A stretch of 64,000 bases of DNA from Maea johnstoni (lineage: Eukaryota; Annelida; Polychaeta; Spionida; Magelonidae), in contig OZ012699.1 of assembly GCA_963942565.1 (NCBI GenBank), positions 28,453,431 to 28,517,430 on the forward strand. Reading direction: 5' to 3'. The notes beneath the pieces are model-generated. The model was not told where the DNA came from. It saw nothing but the letters and a program-made list of their open reading frames with translations, and made no database searches. The first letter of the stretch is position 1, and each line of letters begins with the position of its first letter. The position numbers were made by a program, and so were the translations under genes. Below, in pieces: positions 20,230 through 32,671 of the stretch.

Positions 20230-21742
20230 GCTACTCGCATTATAATATAGGTGCCGCCATCAGTCTAGTGACTCATGACTCGCTCTGCATTTCTATTGGC
20301 TGGAGCCTCTAAGTCTTTGCTTTCCCTAGCCGCATCTGATTCAGCTACTTGGCAGTGTCACCCCCTCTATAGCTCCCGCGCCATTAATTGCGGCGAAAAA
20401 GCCTCCTTTCGCTTCAATCACTTGTATACGTGCAGATGATGAACCGATCTCTTTAACATGTTCACGCATTACAAATCGCAGCGTCTATTTGGAAGTGGCA
20501 ATGCCAATGGGACATATTGTTTAAGGTAGGAAGGAAATCACGTGTCAGTAGTTCACAGACGCGTGCTATTTGGTTATTGGGTTTAAGGTAGCACCGGAGA
20601 GCAGGATGGCGAATTAAGGTAGAACCCTACTCAGTGGCCGGCTCATTTTTGAAAAGTGAATATCTGAAAACTTGGCAAAATATCAAGACTCGCACTTTTA
20701 CTTAAAAATCAGACTGTACAGTTGATCATTCATGTCCGTCTTTAGGAAAGTCCAAGGTAAGACCTCCACAGGGGATCTGCACAATGACGAATTTGAGATC
20801 ATTTTTGAATGTTCTCACAAGCTCCAAAATTAATTACAGAGCGTGGTTTACATAGTAAATTCTGATTTTCAGGTCCTGTCATAACTCAAGGACCTAGTCT
20901 AGAGGGGGTTCATATCTGTCACATTTTAACCCTTATGCTGCTGCATTATGGCTAATTTGGCCAATAAAAAATGATGTAAAATCATTAAAGAAGTGACTGA
21001 AACCCTGGCACATGGGTACTCATTTGAAAGAACTTGGCAGGAGCTGTCCAATGAATACTAGACCCGGTTTTTGTCTCTATCCAGGCCATTACAGGAAATG
21101 TGCACAGAGCCTAGATACAGTAGGGAGGTCCCCAAAAGTGGTGTCTTCCCTTCTGTAAGTGGCAGGGCTGTGCTTCCTGCTTAGCTGCTCCCCTGAGAAT
21201 CTAATTCATCTGCATCTATATAGGTAAAATCAAGTAAGCTATCCGAGGGGCTGTTACACAAAAAGAGACAGCCTCACAGATTTCCCCTCGTTGAAGAAAA
21301 CACTATAAAAGCAGTTTTAATGGAAATGACTACATAGAAGTGGGATATTTAAGTAAGGAAGTATATGAATTGATACACCAGCTTGCAGCTTAATATAGGA
21401 GTTTTAGCGTACTCTTGGGGGTTGAAAGTTGTACTGTAAAACCCTTTATTACCACGCACATTTATTTTCACGTAACTGCCGTCTGAATCTGATCGCGGCC
21501 ATATAATTACGCGCATCAACTGTATTACCGCTAGATTGGGCTTTGTTATGCCATTTGAACGTATATCAGCGCCAGTAATATACGCGTCATCATCACCTCG
21601 CGCGAAATGCGTGAAATTAAAAGGAGCGCGATAATAAAGGGTTTTACAGTATTTAGTGACTTTCAAAAGTTCTATGTGACCATTTCCTGTCATGGCCATC
21701 TGTTCTTTGTTTATTGATGTTTCAGTTAAACCTAAACAAAAA
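20230..21742 (+). repeat. Dispersed repeat R1, copy A
   Basis: One of the longest copies of R1 in the window, with homologues at 31400-32660 and 51830-53060 (same position in B and C) and at 6950-7474, 6191-6610 and 62514-63930 outside the duplicated segments. No ORF. Its presence both inside and outside the duplication shows that it is a dispersed repeat rather than part of the gene. Confidence 0.75.
21434..21649. mobile_element. MITE with TA duplication, private to copy A
   Basis: 216 bp with inverted ends CTGTAAAACCCTTTATTA / TAATAAAGGGTTTTACAG and TA at 21432-21433 and 21650-21651. The empty site GAAAGTTGTATTTAGTGAC is present in copy B at about 32566-32584, so the element inserted after the A/B duplication. 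CG-rich palindromic interior (ATATACGCG, GCGCGAAATGCG). Confidence 0.93.
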
Positions 21743-21748
21743 TATGTT

Positions 21749-22057
21749 CGTTTCCTATAACATGCTAGGAAAAAAATAGGGTAGGTAGGTAGGGAATTTA
21801 TTTTATTTCATCATATTAATTTTCTCTCCTCCATGCTGCATTAGACGGAAATGTGAAGCAAAATAGCGGCAAGTAGTGGGGTATCTAGACCTATTCAAAT
21901 TCACTGAATTAGTATTATACGCTGACATCTTATGTTTTCTTTCTTTTTTCAACTTCTTTTGTCTGCTATGTGTGGAATATGACACAGTTACAAATTTTGG
22001 GCATTAAAAAGATTAGGGTAGGGGCAAAAAATTAGGGTAGGTAGGGTAATAGGAAAC
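21749..22057. mobile_element. Probable MITE, copy A
   Basis: Ends GTTTCCTATAACATG and, mirrored, AATAGGAAAC. Both subterminal regions carry GGGTAGGTAGGG/ATTAGGGTAGG words. Copy B has the same element at 32672-32980; copy C lacks the region. The 60-codon minus-strand frame inside is kept in A and B but resembles no protein I know. Confidence 0.6.
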
Positions 22058-23496
22058 ATACATTTCTTTAGACCTTATTAGGGACACAGTATCGTCTTAA
22101 AATAGTTACAATGGTTTTAGTGCTTTATAATCTTAGTAAGAAGTTCTGAAATGGCAATTGCTGCCATTTTGAATTTCTGACATATGCTTAAGACCTGACT
22201 AATTGAGCATCAGTCAAGACTTTGGGAGTGTCTGTAAGCATCATAACAGACACACCTAATGTCCTGGCATTAATGTCATAGAACGATACATTTAAGCTAT
22301 GAAAAGTGTAGATATATTGAAATGTATGTTTTTCTTTATAACTAATTACACATAACTTTGATATATTATGTGTACTCAGTATACATGTATTATTAGTCTA
22401 TATGACCAATGCAGGGGGAAAAGCATATATTTCCAAAATTTTGATATGCTAGTGAACCATAACATTAGATTCTCTTTTTTATACAAATCAGTTTTCATTT
22501 AATCTCTTTTCATTTAATCTCTCTCATTACATCTGTCATTTAAAGCTGAAATGAAACATTGACTCAAATCAATAATTCTGTTCTAACCACCACAACTTAT
22601 TTGTGGTCAGAGCTGGAGAGGATGAACAATTGATCAATTAAAAGCCCTGAAAGTGTCCTTTCCAATGATACCATTGTTAATATTCTTCAGGAGATCACCA
22701 AGAAATGTAACATTCAGATGCACCATACCCCAGCGGAGAAATGGCTAGAATTTAGATAAAGCTATCAGCATGCATTCTGCTGAACAAAACGATGCAAGAA
22801 AGCGTCATGAATAGATAGCTTGATTCATGCTAGTTTTGTTAAAGACTTTTGAAAAGTGCACAATATTGTCCCACCAGCAGCAATGCATGCAGGACATGCA
22901 TGTGCACCTAGGAAAGGCTCGACATTGAGCAACATCAGTATTGCTCTGTCCCAATAACTGCTCAAAAAGTCAAAATATGATTTTTAAAAAAAAGTAGAGC
23001 CGACTCGCATCTGAAGAGCAAAGTTTTTCTTGATTATACTAACATAGTCATCAAATCAAGCATTACAAACGTAACACAGAGCACCTAACACACATTATTA
23101 ACATGCATAACTGCTTATTGCTTTCATGTCTTCTTTAACAATCTCCAATATATACATTCAAGCGTTGTGTGTTATACTGACCTTTGTACCTCGTCAGCAC
23201 GTTCTAAAATTGAATAAACATGGCAATGTTAATATATCTCTGCCAATAAATATTTGTTTCTTAATAGCTTGTCGGAAGTTAAGTATTTCTTTGGAAAATT
23301 GGAACGTCCGTTTGACTCGTGAGCTCATGAGTTGATCTCCCTCCGCGAGTGCAGCTCTATGACGACAACACATATGTGCTTAAAATAATCACTCAAATAT
23401 AACATTCAGAAGTATCAACCACTCTTTGTGTTTTTGAATAGAAGTTAAGAAATGCTTTCAAAAATAAACAGCCATATTTCTCCTATTCTCCTCCCT
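22058..23496. other. Non-coding remainder of copy A
   Basis: Homologous to 32981-34149 plus 35483-35746, and to 53100-54353. No gene is seen. It contains the intact empty site (AATAAATA/TTTGTTTC, about 23248) of the Helitron that sits in copy B at 34150-35482. Confidence 0.6.
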
Positions 23497-23616
23497 AAGT
23501 AGCGCAGATTGGAGACTGATTAGACAATGTGACAAAAAAATGAGTGAGTTGTGTGCTCCAATGACAAGAGTGGAATTCTGTTTTCATTGTTTTGACAATT
23601 CTATCTGCTTTTTTAG

Positions 23617-24091
23617 GTGCCTGATATGAATGGTTTATCATCCCACTACTGTGTGACAGAACATCACCCCATACAGGCCAAGTCTATCAAAGTCCAAGTT
23701 CAAAGTTCATCGTTTCTCCATCTTGGAGAGATTTATCAGGTGTTGGACTCGATTCTGAACATCTCCAATTCACTTTAACAAGGGAGCAATCGTTTTCAAG
23801 TATAGCAAGAATAATTCTCCAGTTATTTTCCCATTCATACCTGCCTCAGTCCTAAAAGGTCCTATAACTTAGGTGATATCTCAATTCTGCAAGACATCCC
23901 TTTAAGAAATCTTAAGGAACCTAACTGTTGACTCTCAAATATTTTCTTTTTAATCTTATCCCCATCTTAGTCTCAATAGACCATAGCATCCAGAAATCAA
24001 TGACCAGGGAAACTTAACTGACATTATAGGTTAATTATACAACTAGGGAGGCAGAGTTGAAAACTGAAGTCATTGTGAATAAACACTTGCC
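23617..24091 (+). other. Conserved leader exon of zinc-finger gene B
   Basis: Acceptor AG at 23615-23616 after CTATCTGCTTTTTT. The following sequence is conserved with the leaders of A and C. It carries about 110 bases (from TAGTCTCAATAGACCATAGC) that A lacks and C and D keep. Confidence 0.5.
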
Positions 24092-27025
24092 ATGTCTTCA
24101 GATGTGATAGATCATAAGGAGGGGCACAAAGGGGAAAGACCCTTCCAGTGCAATGTATGTGACAGGGCATTCTCAGATTCTTCTACTCTGGTACAGCATA
24201 AGAAAATACATAAAGAGGAAAGACCCTTCCAATGCAATGAGTGTAACAAGGCATTCAAAAGATCTAATCTGGTACAGCATAAGAGGATACATAGAGAGGA
24301 AGGACCCTTCCAATGCAATGTGTGTGACAAGGCATTTAAAAGATCTTTTACTCTTGTACAGCATAAGAAGATACACAGTGGAGAAAGAGAAAGAGCCTTC
24401 CAATGCAATGTGTGTGACAAGGCATTTAAAATATCATTTACTCTTGTACAGCATGAGAAGATACACAGTGGAGAAAGCGCCTTCCAATGCAATGTATGTG
24501 ACAAGGCATTTACACTCCCTTCTGGTCTGGCACAGCATAAGAAGGTACACAGTGGGGAAAGAGCCTTCCAATGCAATGTATGTGACAAGGCATTCTCAAC
24601 TTCTTCTGCTCATGTACAGCATAAGAAAGTACATAGTGGGGAAAGACCTTTCCAGTTCAATGAATGTGATAAGGCATACAAAGATTCTTCTTGTCTAAAA
24701 CAGCATAAGAGGATACACAGTGGGAAAAAGCCCTTCCAATGCAATGTATGCGACAAGGCATTCACACACCATTATGGTCTGGTAGCGCATAAGAAGGTAC
24801 ACAGTGGGGAAAGAGCCTTCCAGTGCAAAGTATGTGACAAGGCATTCTCGACTTCTTATGCCCTGGTACAGCATAATAATGTACATAGTGGGGAAAGACC
24901 TTTCCAGTGCAATGAATGTGACAAAACATTCAAACAGTCTTCTAGTCTAGTAAAGCATAAGAGGATACACAGTGGGGAAAGACCCTTCCAGTGCAATGTA
25001 TGCGACAAGGCATTCACACACCATTATAGTCTGGTAGCGCATAAGAGGATACACACTGGGGAAAAACCCTTCCAGTGCAATGAATGTGACAAGGCATTCG
25101 CACAGTCTTCTAATCTGGTAGAGCATAAGAGGATACACGGTGTGGAAAGATCCTTCCAGTGCAATGAATGTGACAAGACATTCAAACAGTCTTCTAGTCT
25201 AGTAAAGCATAAGAGGATACACAGTGGGGAAAGACCCTTCCAGTGCAATGTATGCGACAAGGCATTCACACACCATAATGGTCTGGTAGCGCATAAGAGG
25301 ATACACACTGGGGAAAAACCCTTCAAGTGCAATGAATGTCACAAGGCATTCACACGGTCTTCTACTCTGGTACAGCATAAGAGGATACACGGTGTGGAAA
25401 GACCCTTCCAGTGCGATGAATGTGACAAGGCATTCACACAGTCTTCTACTCTGGTACAGCATAAGAGGATACACACTGGGGAAAAACCCTTCCAGTGCAA
25501 TGAATGTGACAAGACATTCAAACAGTATTCTAGTCTAGTAAAGCATAAGAGGATACACAGTGGGGAAAGAGCCTTCCAGTGCAAAGTATGTGACAAGGCA
25601 TTCTCGACTTCTTATGCCCTGGTACAGCATAAGAATGTACATAGTGGGGAAAGACCTTTCCAGTGCAATGAATGTGATAAGGCATACAAAGATTCGTCTT
25701 GTCTAAGAAAGCATAAGAGGATACACACTGGGGAAAAACCCTTCCAGTGCAATGAATGTGACAAGGCATTCGCACAGTCTTCTACTCTGGTAGAGCATAA
25801 GAGGATACACAGTGTGGAAAGACCCTTCCAGTGCAATGAATGTGACAAGACATTCAAACAGTCTTCTAGTCTAGTAAAGCATAAGAGGATACACAGTGGG
25901 GAAAGACCCTTCCAGTGCAATGAATGTGACAAGGCATTCACACACCATTATGATCTGGTAACGCATAAGAGGATACACACTGGGGAAAAACCCTTCCAGT
26001 GCAATGAATGTGACAAGGCATTCACATGCCAATATGGTCTGGTAAGGCATAAGAAGATACACAGTGGGGATAGACTTTTCCAGTGCAATGAATGTGACAA
26101 GACATTCAAACGCCAATATTGTCTGGTAAGGCATAAGAGGATACACAGTGGGGAAAAACCCTTCCAGTGCAATGAATGTGACAAGGCATTCGCACAGTCT
26201 TCTACTCTGGTAGAGCATAAGAGGATACACAGTGGGGATAGACTTTTCCAGTGCAATGAATATGACAAAGCTTTAACAACTTCTAGTCTTGCCGGACAAA
26301 CATGTACAGGAAATCACACAGGAGAAAGACCTCTTCAGTGTGATAAGACACATACAACATCAACTTCTCTGAAGCAGCATCAATTAACACATCAAATGCC
26401 TTCAACTCACAAAACAGAACAACAGTTCACAGAACCAGGGCAATGGATTGTTGTTAAAGGACAGTGTGTCCCAGTGAAGCAAGAGTTGGAGGAAAATGCT
26501 AGCAACATATTAGTAAAACAGGAAAACCATGTTGTTGAAGGGCAGTGTGTCCCTATAAAACAAAAGTTTGAAAAAAATGCTAATAGCATATTAGTAAAAC
26601 AGGAAAACCATGTTGTTGAAGGACGGTGTGTCCCTATAAAACAAGAGTTGGAAAAAAATGCTAATAGCATAATAGTAAAACAGGAAAACCATGTCGTTGA
26701 AGCACAGTGTGTCCCTATAAAGCAAGAGTTAGAGGAAAATGCTAGCAACATATTAGTAAAACAGGAAAACCATGTTGTTGAAGGGCAGTGTGTCCCTATA
26801 AAACAAAAGTTGGAAAAAAATGCTAATAGCATATTAGTAAAACAGGAAAACCATGTTGTTGAAGGACAGTGTGTCCCTATAAAACAAGAGTTGGAAAAAA
26901 ATGCTAATAGCATAATAGTAAAACAGGAAAACCATGTAGTTGAAGGACAGTGTGTCCCTGTAAAGCAAGAGTTGGAGAAAAATGCTAATACCATATTAGT
27001 AAAACAGGAAAACCATATTGTTTAA
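24092..27025 (+). CDS. C2H2 zinc-finger protein with SUMO-motif repeat tail, paralogue B
   Basis: 977 residues, the most finger-rich paralogue: about 24 canonical C2H2 fingers plus three degenerate ones. Finger 1 starts at about residue 18 and is intact, unlike the dead first finger of A, C and D. Finger 2 is one residue short between its Cys and His pairs (KRSNLVQH), the linker after finger 3 is two residues long (HSGERERAF), and finger 7 has Phe for its first Cys. Fingers 10-22 largely repeat as three-finger modules (KQSSSL, THHYSL/THHNGL, AQSSNL), showing internal duplication of about 252 bp. Both HSGERPF and canonical HTGEKPF linkers occur. From about residue 787 come seven 27-residue tail repeats with about 12 [IV]KQE sites; two repeats read IKQK and have lost the first site. 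The stop (TAA) replaces a Gly codon. An in-frame remnant repeat follows (27026-27090). DNA binding is expected from the family; targets are unknown. Confidence 0.9.
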   Translation: MSSDVIDHKEGHKGERPFQCNVCDRAFSDSSTLVQHKKIHKEERPFQCNECNKAFKRSNLVQHKRIHREEGPFQCNVCDKAFKRSFTLVQHKKIHSGERERAFQCNVCDKAFKISFTLVQHEKIHSGESAFQCNVCDKAFTLPSGLAQHKKVHSGERAFQCNVCDKAFSTSSAHVQHKKVHSGERPFQFNECDKAYKDSSCLKQHKRIHSGKKPFQCNVCDKAFTHHYGLVAHKKVHSGERAFQCKVCDKAFSTSYALVQHNNVHSGERPFQCNECDKTFKQSSSLVKHKRIHSGERPFQCNVCDKAFTHHYSLVAHKRIHTGEKPFQCNECDKAFAQSSNLVEHKRIHGVERSFQCNECDKTFKQSSSLVKHKRIHSGERPFQCNVCDKAFTHHNGLVAHKRIHTGEKPFKCNECHKAFTRSSTLVQHKRIHGVERPFQCDECDKAFTQSSTLVQHKRIHTGEKPFQCNECDKTFKQYSSLVKHKRIHSGERAFQCKVCDKAFSTSYALVQHKNVHSGERPFQCNECDKAYKDSSCLRKHKRIHTGEKPFQCNECDKAFAQSSTLVEHKRIHSVERPFQCNECDKTFKQSSSLVKHKRIHSGERPFQCNECDKAFTHHYDLVTHKRIHTGEKPFQCNECDKAFTCQYGLVRHKKIHSGDRLFQCNECDKTFKRQYCLVRHKRIHSGEKPFQCNECDKAFAQSSTLVEHKRIHSGDRLFQCNEYDKALTTSSLAGQTCTGNHTGERPLQCDKTHTTSTSLKQHQLTHQMPSTHKTEQQFTEPGQWIVVKGQCVPVKQELEENASNILVKQENHVVEGQCVPIKQKFEKNANSILVKQENHVVEGRCVPIKQELEKNANSIIVKQENHVVEAQCVPIKQELEENASNILVKQENHVVEGQCVPIKQKLEKNANSILVKQENHVVEGQCVPIKQELEKNANSIIVKQENHVVEGQCVPVKQELEKNANTILVKQENHIV

Positions 27026-29229
27026 ACGTGGTATGTCCCTATAAAGCTAGAGTTGGAGGAAAATGCTAGCAGCATATTAGTAAAACAGTAAAATTCTTGA
27101 TGTCTGATATGACTTATGGACTTGTAGATAAAGTAATACTCGACATACACCAGCGGCCAACCTAAACAATCACTTGGGAATGAAATCCATTATGTTTACC
27201 CTTCCAATGCTAAGGCTACTTTCGTCCAAAGCACAAGGATGCAAAGATTTTTGATAACCATCTAAACCCTGTCATGTTGGTATTCATTAGAAAGCTCTCA
27301 CTGAGTACCCATGTGTGCTCAGGTAGATGAGTACCCATGTGCCAGGGTTTCATTCATTTTTTAGGTTTTTTACACCATTTTGTATTGGCAAAATTAGCCA
27401 CCAGCAGCATAAGCATTGATTAAAGATAGATAGTTAGATGTGAAATGTCAATTAGGCTGACGGTAGTGAACAGTTTGGTTTGTTATTAATTAGGAGTGCA
27501 AACAATATAGAATCAATAGTAACATAGCAATATTTTTATTTTAGAATTGGGTACAATTCTGACCCCTTAACCCTTTATATGCTGCTGATGGCTTATTTGG
27601 TCAATGTAAAATGGTGCAAAAAGCCTGAAAAATGACAAACCCCGGCACATGGGTACTCATCTGAGAGTATTGAGTGAGGGCTATCCAATGAATACTAACA
27701 TGACAGGGTTTAAATGGTGTTCACAAATCTTTGCATTCTTGTGTTTTATACAAAAGTAGACTCAGCATTGAAAGGGTCAAATATCTATTCTGAGAAGTAG
27801 AGAGAAAAACAAACGGCCATGTCTACTTGCAAGTCATTTTCTGTATTCTCACCAGTCAGGTGAGAAGAAAATACTGATTGATTGCAAATCAAATATTCAT
27901 CATGATATTTGATTAGCATATGATTCTATAAATGTTTGGTTAATACACATGCCAATAATGTGTAATTTATATCATTATACTAAACTGTATGGAGTTGATA
28001 TACCATATTTCTTGCTGGAGGCCTAAAGAATTCAACAGCATAACCTAGGAATAGACATCTTTTCATTGAATCCCATTGTAATTTTGCCTTTGAGTAACTC
28101 TCTTGTACCATTTCTATGAAATTCTGTCAAAGAAGTCGCATTTAACAAACTTCAACCATTTTTAGATTCAGAACTAACATAATAGCCTGTCATTTTCTTC
28201 ATGTATTCTTGTAAAGAGCATTGTGTAGGTGTTTATTTTTTTGGGTGATAGTCATTAATGAAACCCTGCAATTCTGATTGAATCATTTTTCAATTCCTTG
28301 ATTTTAATAACTGATTATTGCCAAATTGGATTCCAGCTTTTCTGGACAAACATTGGTTTAAGAATAGTGCCATCTCTTTGTGTCATTCCTGGCCTAAATG
28401 GGTAACGTCCACGTTTCTACTCTGGACACAGTTGACCAGTACTTTCCTCTCCCCAGTGTTTCAAGCCTTGATAGCGGAATTGTTTTTTGTGGAGATATAA
28501 TAGATGATGTAAGCTACGTATTATCATTAATGATTCTTATAAATAAAGTACATTTACATTGTATGCAAATCCTTTGTTATTTATCATTTACCCCTATGCC
28601 ATTGTTGTCTTCTACACGTTGAAGGGACCATTAGTGCACTTTACAATGCTCTGTTGGGACTTCATGCCTGGGTGGTCTACTTCATTATGCATTTATTGAT
28701 CGTTGTATTCAAACTCCACTTCAGACACAGGATACTTACCACTTATATCTAGAGCTACATGTATTTGGTGGTTATTCCCCTTGATATCCTGATCAGATTA
28801 AATGGACGGACCCAGAAAATGTAAATGTATGTTGCCATTTAGCTTATTTAGGGTGGAAATGTGTAAACCATTTAGACAGCCATTTCCCTAATCTGAAAGT
28901 ATTATACCAAAAAAATACTGTTGAAGTAGATTATATGAATATTAACACAATGGATCGGTCATCACAGACCAATAACCATATGGCCTATGCTATAGTATAG
29001 TGAACCTCTGGACACACATAATCTCACCGAATCTAGTCTCAGCGTGACATCACTAGGAGACAAAGACCAATGAGGCTCTTGTATTTGTTTACATTATAGA
29101 GGAGGTCGAGCTTGAGTGACTTTCTTCATAAACTGGACTAGGAGTCGTGTCCAGGCTGCTAAGCGAGATCTGCTGGTTGCGTATCAGGTGATCGATATTC
29201 CAGGAAGTATGCATGCCAATTGCAAAATA
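27026..29229. other. Remnant tail repeat and non-coding DNA of copy B
   Basis: 27026-27090 still reads as a tail repeat in frame (VPIKLELEENASSILVKQ then stop) beyond the stop codon. The rest matches copy A 16310-18480. A frame resembling that of A at 17532 is split here between two frames, arguing against coding. Confidence 0.65.
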
Positions 29230-30459
29230 TTAAGCCACCTAATTCTTATTCATTCAGATCTGTTTCTGTGTAGCTTGGAATAATAAACACCTTTTTATTC
29301 ATCGAAGTGCGTAATCAAAAAAAAGTATATTCCGAAGATCTGAGATGTTGAGTTGCCATTACTCCTCATTTGATCTGCACCAAAACCGCGGGAGAACCAA
29401 AACGTAGTACCAATTTCTTTAAAGTTAACATTGGCATACTTGAAAATGCTAAACTATATGCATGTTAAATAGTTTTAACCTAAGATATTGATACACAATC
29501 ATAAGAGGTGATAGTTTTTAAATTGCTCTGAAGTTGATACATGTATCTGAATGTTCATATATTTTAGAAGTTGTTTCAGTGGTAAGAACCTATAGGTATG
29601 AACATAGAAAAGCTATTTTTGATAGTATACATAGCGGTAGATGATGTATCCATCTCTCTACGATGAGGTTGTATAGTTTTTGAGAGTCAACCTCTCTGCA
29701 AAGAGGTTAGCATTTCTAGGGTTGGCGAATTGCGGACACACCTTTCAAAATATTTTGAGCATTGCTTGTCAACTATTTATATAGTATACCACATTTTGGT
29801 TTTCCTCAAGTTTAAGATCATAAAATACGTCCAATTTAAAACAAGAATGTAAACGAGTATAGGATTTGCCATCAAACTTTTGATGGTGATTTCGCACAGA
29901 ACAATATCTGCTTAACGCAAGATACATAGAAAATATTAAGCCACCCAATTCTTATTCGTTCAGATCTGTTTCTGCGTAACTTGGATTCATAAACAACTTG
30001 TTTTTATTCATCTAACTGCGTAATCACAAAAAGTATATTCCGAAGATCTGAGATGTTGACATTACTTCTCATTTGATCTGCGCCAAAATGGCGGGAGAAC
30101 TAAAACACAGTATCAATTTCTTCAAAGTTTCAACTGGCATACTTGAAAATACTAAACTATATGCATGTTATTATAAATAGTTTTAACCACAGTCATAAGA
30201 GATGATAGTTTTTAAATTGCTGTGAAGTTGATACATGTATCTGAATGTTCATATATTTTAGAAGTTGTTTCAGTGGCAAGAACATATCGGAATGTAAAGT
30301 TATTTTGATCTTATACACTGCGGTAGATGCTGTATCCATCTCTCTTCACAGCTAAGGTGGTTGTAAAGTTATTGAGAGTCAACCTCGCAGCATTTCTAGG
30401 GTTTGGCGAATTTCGGACACACCTTTCAAAATACTTTTAGCATTGTTTGTCAAATATTC
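29230..30459 (+). repeat. Internal tandem duplication in copy B
   Basis: Two diverged blocks (29230-29780 and 29937-30458) equivalent to those in copy A. The pair is therefore older than the A/B split, or was spread between them by unequal exchange. Confidence 0.75.
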
Positions 30460-30467
30460 ATAACACC

Positions 30468-30954
30468 CCCGGGGGGGGGGGCACTTGGGTATTTAGGGGG
30501 GGCTCATACGCTCGTTATCAAAATGAAAAAATACCCCTAAAGCACTGATTTCAGGCCCAAAAAGCACCCTTATTTTAATAAAACGCTGATTTTTTCCACT
30601 AAATAGACACCCCTTCTTTTATCAAAACACTGACATTGGATGAACGGGAACACGTATTTTAACTTAAGGTTTTATAATCCTCTACATGTTTAGCGGCAGC
30701 AAGTGGCGGCAGCAGACTCGGAAGCCCAGTCACTTACGGAGTCACTCCGCGTCCGTCAGAGCCGCGTATATTTCATGGATTGAAAGGGGATTTTGACCCC
30801 CATACTTCGTACCTGGGTACAAAAAAGTACCCTTCTTTTACAAAATCGCGGACATGCGGAGGTCTAAAAATAAGACCCCTTCTTCCGCGAAATACGTAAC
30901 GTGGGTGCGGCCCCCCTCGGTACCTGAGTGCCCCTCCCCCCCCCCCCCCCCGGG
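30468..30954. mobile_element. G/C-capped MITE with 8-bp target duplication, copy B
   Basis: Same insertion as in copy A, flanked by ATAACACC at 30460-30467 and 30955-30962. About 100 bp longer, with an interior stretch at 30635-30735 (GGCAGCAAGTGGCGGCAGCA) missing from A. Confidence 0.85.
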
Positions 30955-31399
30955 ATAACACCTTGTGTTTGGTCATCTAAGTATACCACATTTTGGTTTT
31001 CCTCAAATCTGCCGTGAGATCATCAAATAGTTCCAATTTAAAACAAGGATGTAAACCAGTATATGATTTGCCATCACTTTTGATGGTGATCTCGCACAGT
31101 ACAATATCTGCTAAATGCAAGATATACAAGTCAAAATAGATAGATGACATGATAATTTGATTAAATTGTGATTTTTGACCAATTAAAACCCTAAGGAGAA
31201 TTATAAAAGTTATTTCTCCACGAGTGTTATATATCTATACATGTCCCATTTTATTCGTCATCATTTTCTGACAAAAATTACGTTTGCATATTTTTAATGG
31301 CTGCCAATTTTAGAAATATGTAGTGCATTTTTTATTTTTTCCGAACTTCCCCGCCTTCTCCCCAAAACGGTTCTTTCCGTTGCTGTTCTTTGCGCTACT

Positions 31400-32660
31400 C
31401 GCATTATAATATAGGTGCCGCCATCAGTCTAGGAACTCATGACTCGCTCTGCATTTCTATTGGCTGGAGCTTCTGAGTCTTTGCTTTCCCTAGCCGCATC
31501 TGATTCAGCTACTTGGCAGTGTCACCCCTTCTATAGCTCCCGCGCCATTAATTGCGGCGAAAAAGCCTCCTTTCGCTTCAATCACTTGTATACGTGCAGA
31601 TGATGAACCGATCTCTTTAACATGTTCACGCATTACAAATCGCAGCGTCTATTTGGAAGTGGCAATGGGGCATATTGTTTAAGGTAGGAAGGGAATCACG
31701 TGTCAGTAGTTCACAGACGCGTGCTATTTCGTTATTGGGTTTAAGGTAGCACCGGAGAGCAGGATGGCGAATTAAGGTAGAACCCTACTCAGGGGCCGGC
31801 TCATTTTTGAAAAGTGAATATCTGAAAACTTGGCAAAATATCAAGACTCGCACTTTTACTTAAAAATCAGACTGTACAGTTGATCATTCATGTCGGTCTT
31901 TAGGAAAGTCCAAGGTAAGACCTCCACAGGGGATCTGCACAATGACGAATTTGAGATCATTTTTGAATGTTCTCATAAGCTCCAAAATTAATCACAGAGC
32001 GTGGTTTACATAGTAAATTCTGATTTTCAGGTCCTGTCATAACTCAAGGACCTAGTCTAGAAGGGGTTCATATCTGTCACATTTTAACCCTTATGCTGCT
32101 GTTTGATGTCTAATTTGGCCAATAAAAAATGATGTAAAATCATGAAAGAAATGACTGATGCCCTGGCACATGGGTACTCATTTGAAAGAACTTGGCAGGA
32201 GCTGTCCAATGAATACTAGACCCGGTTTTTGTCTCTATCCAGGCCATTACAGGAAATGTGCACAGAGCCTAGATACAGTAGGGAGGTCCCCAAAAGTGGT
32301 GTCCTCCCTTCTGTAAGTGGCAGGGCTGTGCTTCCTGCTTAGCTGCTCCCCTGAGAATCTATATATAGATAAAATCAAGTACGCTATCCGAGGGGCTGTT
32401 ACACAAAAAGAGACAGCCTCACAGATTTCCCCTCGTTGAAGAAAACACTATAAAAGCAGTTTTAATGGAAATGACTACATAGAAGTGGGATATTTAAGTA
32501 AGGAAGTATATGATACACCAGCTTGCAGCTTAATATAGGAGTTTTAGCGTACTCTTTGGGGTTGAAAGTTGTATTTAGTGACTTTCAAAAGTTGTATGTG
32601 ACCATTTCCTGTCATGGCCATCTGTTCTTTGTTTATTGATGTTTCAGTTAAACCTAAACA
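31400..32660 (+). repeat. Dispersed repeat R1, copy B
   Basis: Aligns with 20230-21742 without the 216-bp MITE, supplying its empty site. No coding capacity. Confidence 0.75.
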
Positions 32661-32671
32661 AAAATATGTTC

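Larger units (their letters stand above)
11648..23496 (+). repeat. Tandem segmental duplication, copy A
   Basis: This stretch, from the leader exon through the zinc-finger ORF and several kb of non-coding DNA, is repeated in the same order and orientation as copy B (23497-35746), copy C (35747-54353) and part of copy D (54354-57900). Similarity is high enough to align by eye over kilobases. Copy A has private insertions at 14414-15027, 15190-16290 and 21434-21649, and lacks about 300 bp present in B around 30965-31283. Confidence 0.9.

Noticed and set aside
21803-21985. 60-codon minus-strand frame present in both A and B (32725-32907)
   Set aside because: Contained in a probable MITE, and the two copies are recent duplicates, so similarity does not imply coding.
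22013-22057. Telomere-like GGGTAGGTAGGG/TTAGGG words as an internal telomere
   Set aside because: Only a few irregular units, confined to the ends of a small repeat element and copied in B.
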